Shown: positions 32,208 to 40,502 of the stretch, one piece after another
Layout of the letters: the number at the start of each line of letters is the position of its first letter
Position numbering within the stretch: the first letter of the stretch is position 1
Assembly: GCF_029960785.1 (NCBI RefSeq)
Contig: NZ_JASBQE010000101.1
Span: 1 to 43,042, forward strand
DNA: 43,042 bases
Source: Polyangium sp. 15x6
Lineage (GTDB): Bacteria > Myxococcota_A > Polyangia > Polyangiales > Polyangiaceae
Direction: 5' to 3'
Translations under genes and position numbers: made by a program
Notes under the pieces: model-generated
Told to the model about the DNA's origin: nothing
Databases searched by the model: none
What the model saw: only the letters and a program-made list of their open reading frames with translations

Positions 32208-33209
32208 ATGAAGCACCTACACCTCGCAAGCATCGTTCTTTTCGCGGTCTCGGTCTCGTCGGGGGCTCTGGCTGCGGATCCTCCCGCTCCAGCTCCCGAG
32301 CCGATCAAGATCCCGTACACGTCGTACACGTCCGCTCGATCTCTCGCGATGTTCCCGCCGACGTCGCAGAAGCACCTGCGGGAAGCTCAGAGGCTCGAAA
32401 AGGAAGGGAAGATGCAGGAGGCGCTCGATGCGTACCAGACCGCCTACGACTATCAGCCCCTCTCGGACGTTCAAGCGGAGCTGGGGTTTGCACAGGCTCG
32501 AATGGGGCTCTTCTTGCCGGCAGCTCGGAACCTGGGCGAGGTCCTGATGTTCAGCCACGTGCGAGACAGGACCGTGCATACAGACGAGGAAGTGCGCGCC
32601 GTCTTCATGGCGGTAAAAGCTCGGGTCGGGGCGATCCTCCCGCGCGTCAACATCCCCGGCGCTCGCATCACCGTGGATGGTGAGCAAGTACGCGATTGGC
32701 CCTCTTCCGAGATCATTTACGTCGAGCCCGGAAAGCACCATGTCAAAGCGATTGCCGACGATTACTATTTTTATGAAACGAGCGTGGAGGTCAAGGCGGG
32801 CGAGGAGAAGACACTCAGTATCGCGATGCAGCGGCGGATCCAAAGTCACTATGTCGCGTTCCCGGCAACCCCGATGAACATTTCAATCCACGCGAATATA
32901 TCGAAAGCGTCGACGGACGACCCGCCCACGTGGCCCAAGAACCTCATGATCGTCAGCGGCATTGGGATGGGGATAGGCGCTGGTGCTCTCGCTTTGGGCC
33001 TTGTCCTGCGAAGCGATGAGTCCCAACTACAATCCTCGGGGCTTTGGACGGGAGTTGCCGCCGGGGGTGGTGTTCTCGCTGGGCTCTCCCTGACGGGCTT
33101 GATTATCGGGCTCGCCAACCGTCCCGAGCCGCCTCCCCCGAACGTCATCATCACGCCCCAGTTCGCCAAGGGCGCGGGCGGCGTGCAGGTCACCGGCACG
33201 CTGCCCTGA
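32208..33209 (+). CDS. Secreted TPR/PEGA-domain protein with two membrane helices
   Basis: 333 aa. Signal peptide (MKHLHLASIVLFAVSVSSGA) cleaved near ALAAD. A TPR-like unit (KHLREAQRLEKEGKMQEALD, AYQTAYDYQPLSDVQAELGF) at ~55-110. A PEGA-like domain (VNIPGARITVDGEQV..VEPGKHHVKAIADDYYFYETSV) at ~145-205. Two hydrophobic helices at ~245-270 (LMIVSGIGMGIGAGALALGL) and ~280-305, then a Pro-rich end. This layout is common in myxobacterial envelope proteins of unknown function. Base composition looks lower in GC than its neighbours, and it is bracketed by direct repeats from alkB. Confidence 0.8.
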   Translation: MKHLHLASIVLFAVSVSSGALAADPPAPAPEPIKIPYTSYTSARSLAMFPPTSQKHLREAQRLEKEGKMQEALDAYQTAYDYQPLSDVQAELGFAQARMGLFLPAARNLGEVLMFSHVRDRTVHTDEEVRAVFMAVKARVGAILPRVNIPGARITVDGEQVRDWPSSEIIYVEPGKHHVKAIADDYYFYETSVEVKAGEEKTLSIAMQRRIQSHYVAFPATPMNISIHANISKASTDDPPTWPKNLMIVSGIGMGIGAGALALGLVLRSDESQLQSSGLWTGVAAGGGVLAGLSLTGLIIGLANRPEPPPPNVIITPQFAKGAGGVQVTGTLP

Positions 33210-33260
33210 GTGCTCGATGGGCGAGTCCCGGACGGGCATCTCGACGGCAAAGTCCTCGGC

Positions 33261-33364
33261 CCGGGACGACGCAGCACCATGATCGGCACGGGGTGCCGAA
33301 GCAGGCGGGGCGGGCGGCGAGGATGAATTTGACGTTCCGGCGGATTCTCGACTCACGCCACTGA
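33261..33364 (+). pseudogene. Duplicated 3' fragment of alkB
   Basis: About 89 nt (33261-33349) match 31982-32070 inside alkB at roughly 94% (five differences counted by eye). Translated in the same frame it keeps GTTQHH, RHGVPKQAG and RMNLTFRRIL, then ends in four new residues and a stop at 33364. The N-terminal 85% of AlkB, including the HxD, is missing, so it cannot be active. Its end overlaps the 3' end of the opposing gene at 33353. Confidence 0.8.
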
Positions 33365-34075
33365 AAAATCAGGCATGCCGATGTCCCTGCTCGGCTCCAT
33401 CCCGTAGGATCGGCCCACCTTGTAGGGCAAGGACGTGGGCCCCAAGAGCTCATCCGACAGCGGCGCTTCCCAGCCTTCCGGGACCATGGCTTCGTAGGTC
33501 GCGCGCGCCAAGGCGAAGCCGTCCAGAAGTGCCTCGATGAAGTCCTCACCCGTGCCATGACGAACAGGCTCGTCGAGGGGCGAACCAAGGACGAACGCGC
33601 ATTTCCACGTTCCGTCGTCGGCTCGAAAGGGCTTGTAAACCGTGAGGTCGAGTTCTCGCGAGCGACCCGTCTCATCGGGGCAGTCGAGGGTACCGACGGC
33701 GAGAGGTTCGAGTCCCCCGGGATTCTCCTCGGGCGGGGGGACGCTGGGGCGCTGGTAGGCCGCAGGCTTCTCGGCGAATCGCGGCAGGCCCGCGTGGACC
33801 ATCCCTCGCCAGCTCGACCGTTCCTCCGTAGGATGCTCGATGTAGCTACGGGCGATCGTGAGGCAACTCAGGAGCGCCTGGATGGCGTCGACGCCCCTCA
33901 CGTGGATCGTCCTCTGGTTGGGCGGCGGGCTGAACTGGAATCCGCACTCCCAGTCGTCCTGGTCCGTCTTGCGTGGGGCAAAGACCGTGAGGGTAACGTC
34001 CTTCACGGCGCCGCTGTCGCTGCGGTACTGGAGCACGCGTGTGGCGAGAACGTCCATCTCGTCCTCAATCTGCAT
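33353..34075 (-). CDS. Protein with two copies of a DUF6968-like domain
   Basis: 240 aa from ATG 34075. Two copies of one ~60-residue unit can be aligned: DVTLTVFAPRKTDQDDWECG, then FQFSPP..HVRGVDAIQALL..LTIARSYIE (residues ~25-80), and ELDLTVYKPFRADDGTWKCA, then FVLGSP..HGTGEDFIEALL..FALARATYE (~140-195). Each has LTV-x-x-P, a D-W/T-W-x-C strand and a final helix. The pattern looks like DUF6968, a small family of unknown function, possibly immunity-related. No signal peptide; presumably cytoplasmic. Overlaps the upstream Cys-rich gene by 11 nt, so the two form an operon. Confidence 0.72.
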   Translation of the reverse strand: MQIEDEMDVLATRVLQYRSDSGAVKDVTLTVFAPRKTDQDDWECGFQFSPPPNQRTIHVRGVDAIQALLSCLTIARSYIEHPTEERSSWRGMVHAGLPRFAEKPAAYQRPSVPPPEENPGGLEPLAVGTLDCPDETGRSRELDLTVYKPFRADDGTWKCAFVLGSPLDEPVRHGTGEDFIEALLDGFALARATYEAMVPEGWEAPLSDELLGPTSLPYKVGRSYGMEPSRDIGMPDFSVA

Positions 34076-34394
34076 AGGGAATCTTCTTCATGCAAGCTGC
34101 GAGCTTTTCGCTGCACTCCGCGTAGCAATTGCGGCCGAGCTTTCCTCTCGTGCACCAATCGCGGCAGGCCTCGAACAATGTCTCGCATTCCTGCACACGG
34201 CGCTCGCGCTCCTCCTCGCTGATCCCTCCCGTCGGTACCGCGGCCCCTCCACGAAGCCCTGGTTCTCTCGTGTCGGTCCTTGTCGACGTCAACGAGGATC
34301 CGGGCGATTCCGGTCGGACGTCAGCGACACCTGGCGCCATACCGAGCGACCCGTACAGAAAAAGCGCCCCGAGCCCCAAGACGAGCTTCGCCAT
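34065..34394 (-). CDS. Small secreted protein with symmetric twin-CX3C motif
   Basis: 109 aa. Signal peptide MAKLVLGLGALFLYGSLGMA, cleaved near GVADV. A Ser/Thr/Arg linker follows, then a helical domain with six Cys spaced C-x6-C-x3-C-x8-C-x3-C-x6-C (ECETLFEACRDWCTRGK..LGRNCYAECSEKLAACMKK). The spacing is a mirror image, as in two antiparallel helices clamped by disulfides, resembling the twin-CX3C/CHCH helical hairpin of mitochondrial intermembrane-space proteins. Function unknown. First gene of a two-gene operon with the duplicated-domain protein; a secreted/cytoplasmic pair like this could be an effector and its partner (inference). Confidence 0.75.
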   Translation of the reverse strand: MAKLVLGLGALFLYGSLGMAPGVADVRPESPGSSLTSTRTDTREPGLRGGAAVPTGGISEEERERRVQECETLFEACRDWCTRGKLGRNCYAECSEKLAACMKKIPYAD

Positions 34395-34486
34395 GATCTC
34401 CCTCCGCTTCGTTATCCGAGATGCATCGGAGGCAGGTTATACGTAACCCAAGGTGGCTGATGCCCAAATTCCTGTCCCCCCGGCTC

Positions 34487-34765
34487 CGCCGAGCCGTCCG
34501 GGGGTCGCACGACGACCGCCGCGGGCTCGCGGGAGCCTCCGGGCGGTCACCCACCGACCTCCGAAGGTTGGCTTCATCTCAATTGAGGTCACCCATCGAC
34601 CTCCCCGAGGCTCGGCGGAGCCTCCCGGCGGTCACCCACCGACCTCCGGAGGTTGGCTTCATCTCAAATGGGGTCGCCTACCGACCCTCCCGCGGCTCGG
34701 ACGAGCCTCCCGGCGGTCGGTGGGTGATCGCCGCGGGCTCGCGGGAGCCTCCGGGCGGTCGACGG
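34487..34765. repeat. Intergenic 42/85-bp tandem repeat array
   Basis: The octamer GAGCCTCC or a close variant recurs at 34491 (as GAGCCGTCC), 34533, 34618, 34703 and 34745: spacings 42, 85, 85 and 42. The two 85-nt units (34533-34617, 34618-34702) share GGCGGTCACCCACCGACCTC, AGGTTGGCTTCATCTCAA and CGAC..CTC..GGCTCGG. The ends of the array share an identical 32-nt GC-rich segment (34518-34549, 34729-34760). Units contain self-complementary GGAGG/CCTCC and GAGCC/GGCTC parts. No credible gene lies in the 447-nt gap 34395-34841; the downstream promoter is probably near 34790-34840. Confidence 0.75.
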
Positions 34766-34841
34766 GGGCGTGGGCTTGCGACGTATGGTCGCTTTCTTGC
34801 CTAGTTTACCACCCGCCCGTCCCCATGATAGCGTCCCGCCC

Positions 34842-35648
34842 ATGAGCTCTCCCCAAAAGAAAAAAACCCCGGTCGACCACGACGCCGCCAAGGCCGCATT
34901 CGAAAAGCTCCTCCCGCTCCTCGACCAGATCCCCAGAGACAGCCTTCAATCACCGAATACCAGCGTCGACGCCGCGGCCATCGTCGCGCTCGGCGTCGCC
35001 CGCGAGCTCACCGCGCCGGAGGCGCGCGCCCGCTTCGAGCTCTTGCCCAAGGAGCTCTTCGATATCGCCGCCTTGGACGACCTCGAACCCGCCGCCCTCG
35101 CGGCCTGGTATGCGGCGACCTCGCTCCTCTCCGCCAATGCCCAGGGCACCGAGGCCAAGCTCCCCGTCGAGCTTTCGGACGATGCGACCCGGCTCAAGGC
35201 GCGTATGCTCAAGGTCGGTGATTACCATTTCGACCCGGCCACGCCCACCGGTCGCGAGATCGCCGATATTCGCATCGGCACGGGATACCGCGACCTCGCC
35301 CAGGACCTCGCCCGGCTCGCCAGGATGTACCGTACCGAAAAGAAGCATCTCGAAAACGACAAGGTCCATTACAACGTCGAGGACGCCGCGCGCGCGGACG
35401 AGCTGTCTCACCGGATCCTGGAGGAGCTCTCGGCGTCCCGCAGCGCGGAGCAAGCGCTCTGGACCGAGCGTGTCCAGCGAGCCTGGGCGCTGCTCCTCGG
35501 CGTGTATGGAGAAGTGACGACCACAGCCGCATGGCTCTGGCGGAAGGAAGGCGGCGCGGCGTCGTATCCGTCGCTCGTCACGGCGGGGCGCGCGGCCCGA
35601 AAGGCGAGGAGCGAGGGCGCGGCCGAGGAGCCGCCGCCGGGCGGTTGA
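34842..35648 (+). CDS. Hypothetical cytoplasmic helical protein
   Basis: 268 aa from ATG 34842. No signal or membrane segment. Mostly helical by composition: AKAAFEKLLPLLDQIPRDSL, AAAIVALGVARELTAPEARA, RFELLPKELFDIAALDDLEP, then a charged central helix (DLAQDLARLARMYRTEKKHL) and QALWTERVQRAWALLLGVYG near the end; Ala/Glu/Pro-rich tail. No family recognised. The middle helix with alternating charges could mediate coiled-coil contacts. Preceded by the repeat array. Confidence 0.7.
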   Translation: MSSPQKKKTPVDHDAAKAAFEKLLPLLDQIPRDSLQSPNTSVDAAAIVALGVARELTAPEARARFELLPKELFDIAALDDLEPAALAAWYAATSLLSANAQGTEAKLPVELSDDATRLKARMLKVGDYHFDPATPTGREIADIRIGTGYRDLAQDLARLARMYRTEKKHLENDKVHYNVEDAARADELSHRILEELSASRSAEQALWTERVQRAWALLLGVYGEVTTTAAWLWRKEGGAASYPSLVTAGRAARKARSEGAAEEPPPGG

Positions 35649-35755
35649 CGCATTCGACCCCGAAGCCCCCGGACCCCGAAGGCTCCATCTCGCGCCCCGA
35701 TTTCCATATTCACGCCCTGCATGGGTGACATCGCTCACGCCAATACATTCCGCGT

Positions 35756-35784
35756 TTGACAGTCGCGCGCCCGCCCCTTAGCTT
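35756..35784 (+). promoter_or_regulatory. Sigma-70-type promoter of the metallo-beta-lactamase gene
   Basis: Consensus -35 TTGACA (35756-35761), 17-nt spacer, -10-like TAGCTT (35779-35784). The expected start near 35791 leaves a ~30-nt leader with a strong AAGGAG ribosome-binding site before the ATG at 35822. This is the best promoter seen in the window. Confidence 0.7.
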
Positions 35785-35821
35785 CGCGTTGCTTTCATCC
35801 TTCGCAAGGAGCGAATTCATC

Positions 35822-36784
35822 ATGAAGCAGGGTCTTTGGCTCGCGCTCGGCCTCGGCGCGGCGCTCGCGGTCGTGGCTTGCAGCGACGATACGAACAATA
35901 ACAACAATTCGACGTCCTCCTCGTCGTCGGGCTCGGGCGGCAGCGGCGGCGCCGGGGGGAGCGGCGGCGCCGGTGGCAATGGCGGCAGCGGCGGCGGCTC
36001 GGAGATCGAGGTGCAGACGCACATCTCGCCCGATGGATTCGGCGTCGATTCGCACCTCATCGTGGGCCCGACCGAGGTCGTCCTCGTCGATGGTCAATTC
36101 TTCACCGCGGAGGCGCAGAAGGTCGTCGATCTCGTCAAGGGCACGAACAAGAAGCTCACGACCGTCTTCCTCACGCACGCCCACCCCGACCATTACCTCG
36201 GGATGGAGGTCATTCGCTCCGCGTTCCCGGACGCGCAGTTCGTGACGACGGCCGCGGTCCTCGCCGATTACGACGCGAAGAAAGACGGCACGCTCGCGTT
36301 CGCCCAGCAGAACTTCCCCGGCCAGGTGCCGGACAAGGTCGTGGCCTTCAACGCGCTCGCCGGGACCACGATCACGGTCGACGGGCATACGCTCGACGTC
36401 GTCGAGATCGGCGACGCGGGCGAGAGCGTGGAGGCCGCGGGCCTCGCGCTGAACGAGCAGAAGGCCTTTTTCGCGGGCGATCTCCTTTACAACAAGGAGC
36501 ACCTCTGGCTCGCCGAGTGCAACTTCGACGGCTGGATCAAGAACCTCGACGCCCTCGCCACGAAGGGCTTCACGACGTTCTATCCGGGCCACGGCGAGAA
36601 GGCCACGGTGACGGTGATCGACGAGGACAAGAAGTACCTGAACGACGCGAAGCCCATCCTCGAGGCCGCGGCGACCGCCGACGAGGCCGTGACGCAGCTC
36701 AAGGCGGCTTACCCCACCTGGGGCGGCGAGGGCCTGCTCTCGTTCGGGCTCGCGAATTACTTCATGGCCTGCAAGATGCCCTGA
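35822..36784 (+). CDS. Metallo-beta-lactamase-fold lipoprotein
   Basis: 320 aa from ATG 35822 (AAGGAG upstream). Lipobox at Cys20 (AVVACSD), then an Asn/Ser/Gly linker to ~59. MBL fold: GVDSHLIVGPTEVVLVDG, the zinc motif HAHPDH at 119-124 (LTHAHPDHYLGMEV), FFAGDLLYN with the bridging Asp, and TTFYPGHGEKA with a further His. It resembles the hydroxyacylglutathione-hydrolase-like branch of single-domain MBL hydrolases rather than true beta-lactamases; the substrate is unknown. Anchored outside the cytoplasm. Followed 49 nt later by a co-directional hydrolase lipoprotein. Confidence 0.92.
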   Translation: MKQGLWLALGLGAALAVVACSDDTNNNNNSTSSSSSGSGGSGGAGGSGGAGGNGGSGGGSEIEVQTHISPDGFGVDSHLIVGPTEVVLVDGQFFTAEAQKVVDLVKGTNKKLTTVFLTHAHPDHYLGMEVIRSAFPDAQFVTTAAVLADYDAKKDGTLAFAQQNFPGQVPDKVVAFNALAGTTITVDGHTLDVVEIGDAGESVEAAGLALNEQKAFFAGDLLYNKEHLWLAECNFDGWIKNLDALATKGFTTFYPGHGEKATVTVIDEDKKYLNDAKPILEAAATADEAVTQLKAAYPTWGGEGLLSFGLANYFMACKMP

Positions 36785-36833
36785 GACGATCAAGGATCTA
36801 GAGGCGCGGCGCATCTCTCGGTATGCTGCCGCC

Positions 36834-38816
36834 ATGCGCCGCGCCCTTGCCTTCCTCTTTCCCCTCGCCGCCCTGCTCCTCGCCGCCTGCAGCGACCCGG
36901 CGGAGCTGCCCGTGCCGCCGGAGACCGGCGTCGTCGCGCTCTACGGCAAGACCGCGGAGACGGTCCTCTCGCCCTATCCGTCCGATCGATACACGACGGC
37001 CGACACGGCCGCGGCCACGGGCCGGCGCGTGCGGATCGGGCCCGAGACGGCGGCCGATCCGCTGATCACGGGCTACCCGGGCACGGTCTCCCTGCTGAAC
37101 GAAATGGACGGCTTCTCTACGATGGGCGGGGTCGTGGTGAATTTCAGCGGACCCATCGACGCGCGTTCGCTCGTGCTCGCGCCGGACGCGGAGCCGCCGC
37201 TCGTCGGGCCCATCCTCGACGCGGAAGAATACAAACAACCCGGCGCGCCGCTCTATCTCGTCGACGTGGACCCGGACTCACCCGAGCGCGGAAAACCCGT
37301 GGGGTTGATTCCCCGCTGGTTCCCGCAGCCCGACGACGGGTTTTACCCGGACGATTTCACCTTGGTCGCAGAGCCCGCCGTGCCGCTCCGGCCCGGGACG
37401 CGGTATCTGTTCGTCGCGACGAACGTTCTCCACGGGGACGACGGCGCCCCCGTGCGGCGATCGCCGGACATGCAGGCGCTGCTCGAAGGCGGCGCCGAGG
37501 GCGAATACGGCGACGAGGTGCGAAAGGCGATCGCCGAAGTCGAGCCGAGCGGCCTTTTCCGCGCCGACGACGTGGTGCTCGCCACCGCCTTCACCACGGC
37601 CACGGTGCGCGCGGGGATCGAGGCGATGGGCGTCGCCGCGCGAAAATCTCCGCCGCCCGCGCTGCTCACGCCGTTCGAGGTCGAGACGCCGGCCGAGCCG
37701 GGCGGGCGCGTGCGATTCCGCGGCGTGTACGAGGCGCCCGAGTACCGCGGCGAGGCGGGGAAATGGTCCTTCGAGGGAGGGACGCCGGTCGCGAGCAAAA
37801 AGGTCGGGCTCGAGGTGTTCCTGGCGTTCTCGAAGGCCGAGGTGAGCGGAAAACGTCCGGTGGTCATTTACGGGCACGGGCTCGGCGGCGACAAGGACGG
37901 CACGTGGGGCACGGCCCAGCGGCTCGCGGCGATTCACCCGAACGGCGCGGCCGTCTTCGGGATCGACTCGCCCGAGCACGGCTCGCGCGCGAAAAATCCC
38001 GACCAGAATGCCCTGATCGCCGCGTTCGGCTTCTTCGGCATCGATAACGCGACGGGCGACTTCGACATCGGCAAGGCGCGGGACAACTTCCGGCAGATGG
38101 CCTCGGATCAGCTCGAGCTCGTGCGGCTCCTCGGGACGCTCGGATCGCTCGACCTCTTGCCCGCGGGCGCCCCGGATGGTGTGCCCGACCTCGATACCTC
38201 GCGGATCCTTTACATCGGTCATTCGTTCGGATCCGTGCAGGGGCCGACGATCCTCGCGCTCGCGCCCGAGATCCGGCAAGCCGTCTGGAACGTGGGCGGC
38301 GATGGGCTCATGATGCTGCTCCGCGACTCCGGCACGTTCGGCCTGCTCGTCGACGCGATGCGTCCGCCCAAGACGCCGGACGGCGCGCTCGCTCGCTTTT
38401 TCGCCGTGACGCAGGCGATCGTGGACCCGGGCGACCCGATCAACTACGCTCGGTTCGCGTCGGGCGAGCCGTTGCCCGGCGCCCCCGAATCGAAGCCGCG
38501 CGACGTGCTCTTGCAGGTGGTCATGAACGACACCATCGTCCCGAACTCGACCAGCGAGGCGCTCGCGCGCGCGTCGGGGATGACGCTCATGAATGCCATC
38601 CGCCCGGTGAGCGGCCTGCCCGTCGCGGAGGGGCCGCTTTCGGGCAACGGCGAAACGGGGTCGACGCTGGTGATGTCGCAGTTCGACCGGATCGAGGGGA
38701 CGAAGCTCGCCGTGCACGGCGAGCTCATCTTCTCGCCGGAGGGACAGGCGCAGTACGTGGAGTTTTTCCAGACGGGGCTCGCCGAGCCGTACGCGACGGC
38801 GAAGCCGCCCTATTGA
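36834..38816 (+). CDS. Alpha/beta-hydrolase lipoprotein (lipase-like)
   Basis: 660 aa. Leader with lipobox LAAC. The N-terminal ~300 residues are beta-rich with Ig-like features (VVVNFSGPIDARSLVLAP, VPLRPGTRYLFVATNVLHGD). The hydrolase part starts near KRPVVIYGHGLGG, the oxyanion-loop HG. The nucleophile elbow GHSFGS follows (ILYIGHSFGSVQGPTILALA). Candidate acid and base are Asp in QVVMNDTIVPNSTS and His in KLAVHGELIF. The layout matches large myxobacterial surface hydrolases with lipase or esterase activity. Gaps to neighbours are 49 and 33 nt on the same strand. Confidence 0.85.
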   Translation: MRRALAFLFPLAALLLAACSDPAELPVPPETGVVALYGKTAETVLSPYPSDRYTTADTAAATGRRVRIGPETAADPLITGYPGTVSLLNEMDGFSTMGGVVVNFSGPIDARSLVLAPDAEPPLVGPILDAEEYKQPGAPLYLVDVDPDSPERGKPVGLIPRWFPQPDDGFYPDDFTLVAEPAVPLRPGTRYLFVATNVLHGDDGAPVRRSPDMQALLEGGAEGEYGDEVRKAIAEVEPSGLFRADDVVLATAFTTATVRAGIEAMGVAARKSPPPALLTPFEVETPAEPGGRVRFRGVYEAPEYRGEAGKWSFEGGTPVASKKVGLEVFLAFSKAEVSGKRPVVIYGHGLGGDKDGTWGTAQRLAAIHPNGAAVFGIDSPEHGSRAKNPDQNALIAAFGFFGIDNATGDFDIGKARDNFRQMASDQLELVRLLGTLGSLDLLPAGAPDGVPDLDTSRILYIGHSFGSVQGPTILALAPEIRQAVWNVGGDGLMMLLRDSGTFGLLVDAMRPPKTPDGALARFFAVTQAIVDPGDPINYARFASGEPLPGAPESKPRDVLLQVVMNDTIVPNSTSEALARASGMTLMNAIRPVSGLPVAEGPLSGNGETGSTLVMSQFDRIEGTKLAVHGELIFSPEGQAQYVEFFQTGLAEPYATAKPPY

Positions 38817-38849
38817 AACGAATTGCAGGGGTCGAGGAGAGTTCGAGGA

Positions 38850-40319
38850 ATGTCGCATTTCGACGGGCTGCCGGGCAAACCGCCGCGCGAGCGGGGCATC
38901 TTTTGCAACCGGACCATGAACATGCGGTCGATCAAGGCGATCGGCTACGACATGGACTACACGCTCATCCATTACCAGGTGAAGGAGTGGGAGCGCCTGG
39001 CGTACGAGCACCTCCGGACGCGGCTGCTCGCGCGCGGCTATCCGGTCGAGGGGCTCCACTTCGACCCGGAGCTCGTGATCCGCGGGCTCATCATCGACAC
39101 CGAGCTCGGGAACCTGCTCAAGGTGAATCGCTTCGGGTACGTGAAGCGCGCGATGCACGGGACGTCGATGCTCGATTTCGAGCCGATGCGCGCGGCCTAC
39201 GCACGGACGATCATCGACCTCGCCGAGCCGCGGTTCGTCTTTCTGAACACGCTCTTTTCGCTCTCCGAGGCGTGCATGTACGCGCAGCTCGTCGACCTCG
39301 CGGACGCCGGAAAAATGCCGGCCGGGACGGGCTACGAGCAGCTTTATCGGCTCGTGAAGAGCGGCCTCGACGAGGCGCACATGGAGGGCCGCCTGAAGGC
39401 CGAGATCATCGCGGATCCGGATCGGTTCGTGGTGCTCGACCCGGAGGCGCCGCTCGCGCTGCTCGATCAGCAGCGCGCGGGCAAGAAGCTCTTGCTCATC
39501 ACGAACTCGGAGTGGGGATACACGGACGCGATGATGCGTTATGCATTCGAGCGTTTCCTGCCGAAAGGGATGCGGTGGCGTGATCTCTTCGACGTGGTGA
39601 TCGTGCAGGCGCGGAAGCCCGATTTCTTCATGCAGAAATCGCCGCTGTTCGAGGTCGTGAGCGAGGACGGGCTGCTCCGGCCCTGGATCGGGCCGCTCAA
39701 GGAAGGTGGCTCGTACCTCGGCGGCGACGCGACGCAGGTGGAGCGCTCGCTCGGGATCTCGGGTGACGAGATCCTTTACGTGGGCGACCACATCTGGGGC
39801 GACGTGCGGGTGTCGAAGAGCGTCCTGCGCTGGCGAACGGCGCTCATCCTGTGGGAGCTCGAAGAGGAGGTGCGGTCGGCGTACGCGTCGCGCGTGGACG
39901 AGGCGCGGCTCGGTGCCCTGATGGAGGAAAAAGAGGCGCTCGAGCTCGCCTCCTGCCAGCTCCGGCTCCTTGCCCAGCGGCACAAAGAAGGGTATGGTTT
40001 GCCCGAGGACGCGCCGTCGTGCGACGAGGTCCTCGCGCGGCTCGGCGCGATCAAGGTGGCGATCGCCGAGCTCGATGATCGAATCGCCCCGCTCGCGAAG
40101 GCCGCGGCCGAGGTGTCGAACCCGCGCTGGGGCCTGCTCCTGCGCACGGGCAACGACAAGAGCCATCTGGCGCGGCAGATCGAGCGTTCGGCGGACATCT
40201 ACACGTCGCGCGTGTCGAACTTCCTACGCTACACCCCTTATTCGTACTTCCGCTCCCGCCGCGGAAGCCTGCCGCACGATCCGTCCGGAGAAGCGCCGAG
40301 CCCGAATCCAGGGCCTTGA
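38850..40319 (+). CDS. HAD-superfamily 5'-nucleotidase
   Basis: 489 aa from ATG 38850 (GAGG nearby). The HAD motif I is DMDYT (AIGYDMDYTLIHYQVKEWE), the form typical of the HAD-IG (cytosolic purine 5'-nucleotidase-like) family. Further motifs: RGLIIDTELGNLLKVNRFGY, motif II LLLITNSEWGYTD, the Lys of KPDFF and motif IV YVGDHIWGDV. A long C-terminal helical extension (~340-430) follows, as in eukaryotic NT5C2. It dephosphorylates IMP/GMP-type nucleotides in the family; no regulatory effector site can be read here. Ends in a clear hairpin. Confidence 0.92.
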   Translation: MSHFDGLPGKPPRERGIFCNRTMNMRSIKAIGYDMDYTLIHYQVKEWERLAYEHLRTRLLARGYPVEGLHFDPELVIRGLIIDTELGNLLKVNRFGYVKRAMHGTSMLDFEPMRAAYARTIIDLAEPRFVFLNTLFSLSEACMYAQLVDLADAGKMPAGTGYEQLYRLVKSGLDEAHMEGRLKAEIIADPDRFVVLDPEAPLALLDQQRAGKKLLLITNSEWGYTDAMMRYAFERFLPKGMRWRDLFDVVIVQARKPDFFMQKSPLFEVVSEDGLLRPWIGPLKEGGSYLGGDATQVERSLGISGDEILYVGDHIWGDVRVSKSVLRWRTALILWELEEEVRSAYASRVDEARLGALMEEKEALELASCQLRLLAQRHKEGYGLPEDAPSCDEVLARLGAIKVAIAELDDRIAPLAKAAAEVSNPRWGLLLRTGNDKSHLARQIERSADIYTSRVSNFLRYTPYSYFRSRRGSLPHDPSGEAPSPNPGP

Positions 40320-40324
40320 TGAAG

Positions 40325-40358
40325 ACCTCGGCGTCGTGGTTTGGCCCGACGCCGAGGT
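40325..40358 (+). terminator. 12-bp hairpin after the 5'-nucleotidase gene
   Basis: ACCTCGGCGTCG (40325-40336) pairs perfectly with 40347-40358 across a 10-nt loop, 6 nt past the stop. Only scattered T follow. Likely the 3' end of the 36834-40319 transcripts. The remaining ~145 nt up to 40502 contain no clear gene. Confidence 0.6.
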
Positions 40359-40502
40359 GTTCGTCCTGCTGGAACCCGGCACGGCTCGCGTCCGTGGACG
40401 GTCAGGGAGGGTTCGCGTGGTCCCGCAGGCGGATCTTCGAGCAAGACTGAGCCACCCCGGGGCCTTGACCGGCCACTCCCTTGGCGAGAGAGTGTCCGGG
40501 AC

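Noticed and set aside
34487-34765. Possible CRISPR array
   Set aside because: The spacing alternates 42/85, the inter-repeat sequence is itself repeated rather than unique, and no cas gene is present.
37278-40166. Minus-strand open frame of 962 codons
   Set aside because: Antisense to the hydrolase and 5'-nucleotidase genes, with Arg/His-rich composition and no recognisable motif. The same holds for long frames at 13105-15252, 13401-16145, 16563-19274 and 3891-5327.
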